From Prorocentrum cordatum (Eukaryota; Sar; Dinophyceae; Prorocentrales; Prorocentraceae): a stretch of 64,000 nt of DNA. Position numbers and translations under genes: made by a program. The stretch is taken from contig CAUYUJ010000845.1 of the NCBI GenBank assembly GCA_963575745.1, positions 41,176 to 105,175 on the forward strand, read 5' to 3'. A model generated the notes under the pieces. That model made no database searches. It was given only the letters and a program-made list of their open reading frames with translations, and was not told where the DNA came from. The first letter of the stretch is position 1. Each line of letters opens with the position of its first letter. Positions 62,025 through 64,000 of the stretch are shown piece after piece.

Positions 62025-63016
62025 GAGAAGGAGGAGGAGGAGGAAGAGGAGCAGGAGGAGGAGAAGGAGAGGGAGGAGGAGGAGGGGGAGGGCGGGGGAG
62101 GGTAGAAGAAGAGAGCGGCGGGAAGAGGAGAACGACGACGACGACGGCCACGCCGACGACGACGTTGACGACGACGATAATGATGCTGCTGATGATGATG
62201 CTGGTTCTGACGAGAATGACCATGATGATAATGGATGTTGATGATGCTTATGCTGATGATGACGATGATGACGATGACGATGATGACGATGCTGCTGATG
62301 CTGAAGATGATGCTGATGCTGCTGATGCTGATGAGGATGCTGATGGTTGTGATGATGATGGTGATTATGACTATGTTGATGATGATGCTGACGAGGCGGA
62401 CGATGCTGATGATCATGATGTTGATGATGCTGGTGCTGAGGATTATGGTAATGGTGGTGATGGTGATGACGCTGATGATGCTGTCGCTGATATTGATGCT
62501 GCCGCAAGATGATGATTATGAGCATGATGAGAAAGATACATATGATGGTGATCACGATGATGCTGGTGACGATGCTGCTGACGAACATGAAGATGATGCT
62601 GGTTATGCTGCTGATGATGATGGTAATGATGGAGATGATGACGATGCCGACGATGTTGACGATATTGCTGATGATGATGCTGATGATCATGATGATGCTG
62701 CTGATGCTGATGATGATGCTGATGCTGATGATGATGGTGATGATCATGTTGCTGTTTATGCTGCTGATGATGCTGATGACGATGCTGCTGATGCTGCTAC
62801 TGAGTTTGATGCTGATGATGCTGATGATCATGATGCTGCTGATGCTGATGCTGATGATGGTGATGCTGTTGCTGGTGATGATGCTGCTGCTGCTAATGCT
62901 ACTGCCGATGATGCTGATGATGATGCTGGTGATGTTGACGATTGAGGATGGCGAGATCGGCGGTGGTGCTGATGAGGGTGCTGTTGATGGTGAGGATGAT
63001 AGTGACGAAACTGATA

Positions 63017-63086
<70 letters not shown>

Positions 63087-63225
63087 CTATTAGGATGACG
63101 ATGATGCTGGTGATGATGACGATGATTATGATGATGATGAGGATGTCGATGAGGATTATGATGACGATGATGATGATGAGGAGGAGGAGAAGGAGGAGCA
63201 GGAGGAGAACGCGATATAGAAGGGG
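62025..63225. repeat. (GGA)n then (GAT)n microsatellites
   Basis: A GGA block at 62025-62110, ACG/GAC triplets to 62180, then GAT-type triplets to about 63180 and GGA to 63210. Confidence 0.95.
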
Positions 63226-63306
63226 CAGGCAGATCTAGTATCTCCCGCGTGCCGCTCCTCCTCTTGCCTCAATCGAATAAAGACTGCCGCCGATCGTCAC
63301 CTGCAC

Positions 63307-63627
63307 GTGTACTTCGCTCACTCTTGCACGGCTCCGCTTCTCTGGTGTTGGCTTCTGGCCTGGGTTCTGCGCACCTTTGAATTCACAGCGCATGCAAACG
63401 CTTTGAGTTCCCATCATGGGTTCCCATCATCTTGCTTCTCGGATGTAGATTTCTGGCTTGATTCCTGTACACATCTACAGTCGGAGCGCAGGCCTCATCA
63501 CTCTTGTGCCCCACATCGCTCGACATGCATGTTCTACATCATTACTCATGCTTCTCATTGCTTTCCGAACGGCTGCTTTTGCTTCATGTGTGCCTTCAAT
63601 GCTGTTTGCATCTGGGCGCGACGGTGA
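63307..63627 (+). other. Open frame, Cys/His/Phe-rich, doubtful
   Basis: A 106-codon frame without ATG at its head (VYFAHSCTAPLLWCWLLAW through FCFMCAFNAVCIWARR) has ten cysteines but no GC3 bias and no splice signal. An AATAAA lies at about 63278. Confidence 0.15.
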
Positions 63628-64000
63628 ACACTAACGCTTGACCCGCGCAAAAGGGGGAGGCGGACGAGAATGAGGAGGAAAGCGAGTACGAGGGCACAGC
63701 GAAGGGGGGACAAGGAGGGGGAAGGTTGGGGGGAGGAGGGGGGAAGAGGGAGGGGAGGACTTTTTGGACTTCGCCACTGGGGGATGGGCTCAATACACAA
63801 GGGGTGACACCAACGACAGCCAGCAGCCGCCCTGCCGTGCAGCGCTTCTGATGCCCTGCCAAAGCTGACACCCGCCCGACAAACTCCGACTCGACCACGC
63901 TTGGAAGCCCGACTGCTGGCACGCTGCCTGGACGTACACGTTGGGATGCCCGGGCTCCGCCCGGGCACCCGGGAGCCGGATCCCGCGCCTCTCCCCGCCC
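63628..64000. other. Unique end sequence; no gene supported
   Basis: A G-rich tract (63650-63760) then GC-rich unique DNA. A minus frame is open (about 63555-63968) but without signals. Confidence 0.3.

Overview
The window reads as nuclear DNA of a dinoflagellate, probably a Prorocentrum-like species. This is inferred from four things. The main gene carries a cysteine domain with an HP-[ED]-W-[YF]-P core that I recall as common in dinoflagellate predicted proteins. Coding stretches favour G or C at third codon positions. The DNA is dominated by trinucleotide microsatellites and degenerate repeats. Several candidate starts have a pyrimidine-rich AG acceptor a few bases upstream of the ATG, as expected for spliced-leader trans-splicing. 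There is one 100-base N gap (31401-31500), so this is scaffolded assembly sequence.

One gene is beyond reasonable doubt: 12868-16644 (+), an uninterrupted 1258-codon frame for a secreted protein with a signal peptide, four C-x8-C-x42-C-x3-C domains, an acidic Thr/Glu-rich region with three 441-bp tandem repeats, and a charged C-terminus. The other coding evidence is short candidate exons between repeats, recognised by pyrimidine tract plus AG acceptors, GT or GC donors, and protein-like frames. On the plus strand they lie near 5.0-5.4, 10.1-10.7, 18.2-18.7, 20.7-20.9, 23.6, 26.8-27.1, 30.1, 38.5, 43.9-46.1, 50.1-50.5, 55.8 and 58.7-59.6 kb. On the minus strand they lie at 53.8 and 54.5-54.6 kb. 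They probably belong to several genes with long repeat-filled introns, and I cannot join them reliably. The exon at 50131-50184 ends a protein with a YPEYIV motif like the C-terminus of PARP catalytic domains. It is followed 143 bp later by a possible first exon of another gene.

Decayed mobile-element coding is visible at 8.95-9.19 kb (zinc-knuckle-like, one in-frame stop) and on the minus strand at 34.6-36.5 kb (pieces resembling a non-LTR retroelement ORF1 and endonuclease). At 46.9-47.6 kb two copies of a ~175-bp inverted-repeat element with TA target sites lie in opposite orientation. A ~430-bp poly(T) tract at 698-1128 has a flanking direct repeat and looks like a retroposed poly(A) tail.

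Most of the rest is repeat: GGA/TCC, GAT/ATC, AGT/CGT and ACT microsatellites; minisatellites of 89 bp (52.4-53.8 kb), 100 bp (37.1-38.4 kb) and 72 bp (30.2-30.5 kb); and dispersed families (about 80, 310 and 17 bp, and a CTTGGGGCC-type family) recurring in both orientations. I found no convincing tRNA, rRNA or CRISPR. All family recognition is from reading and memory, with no database search.
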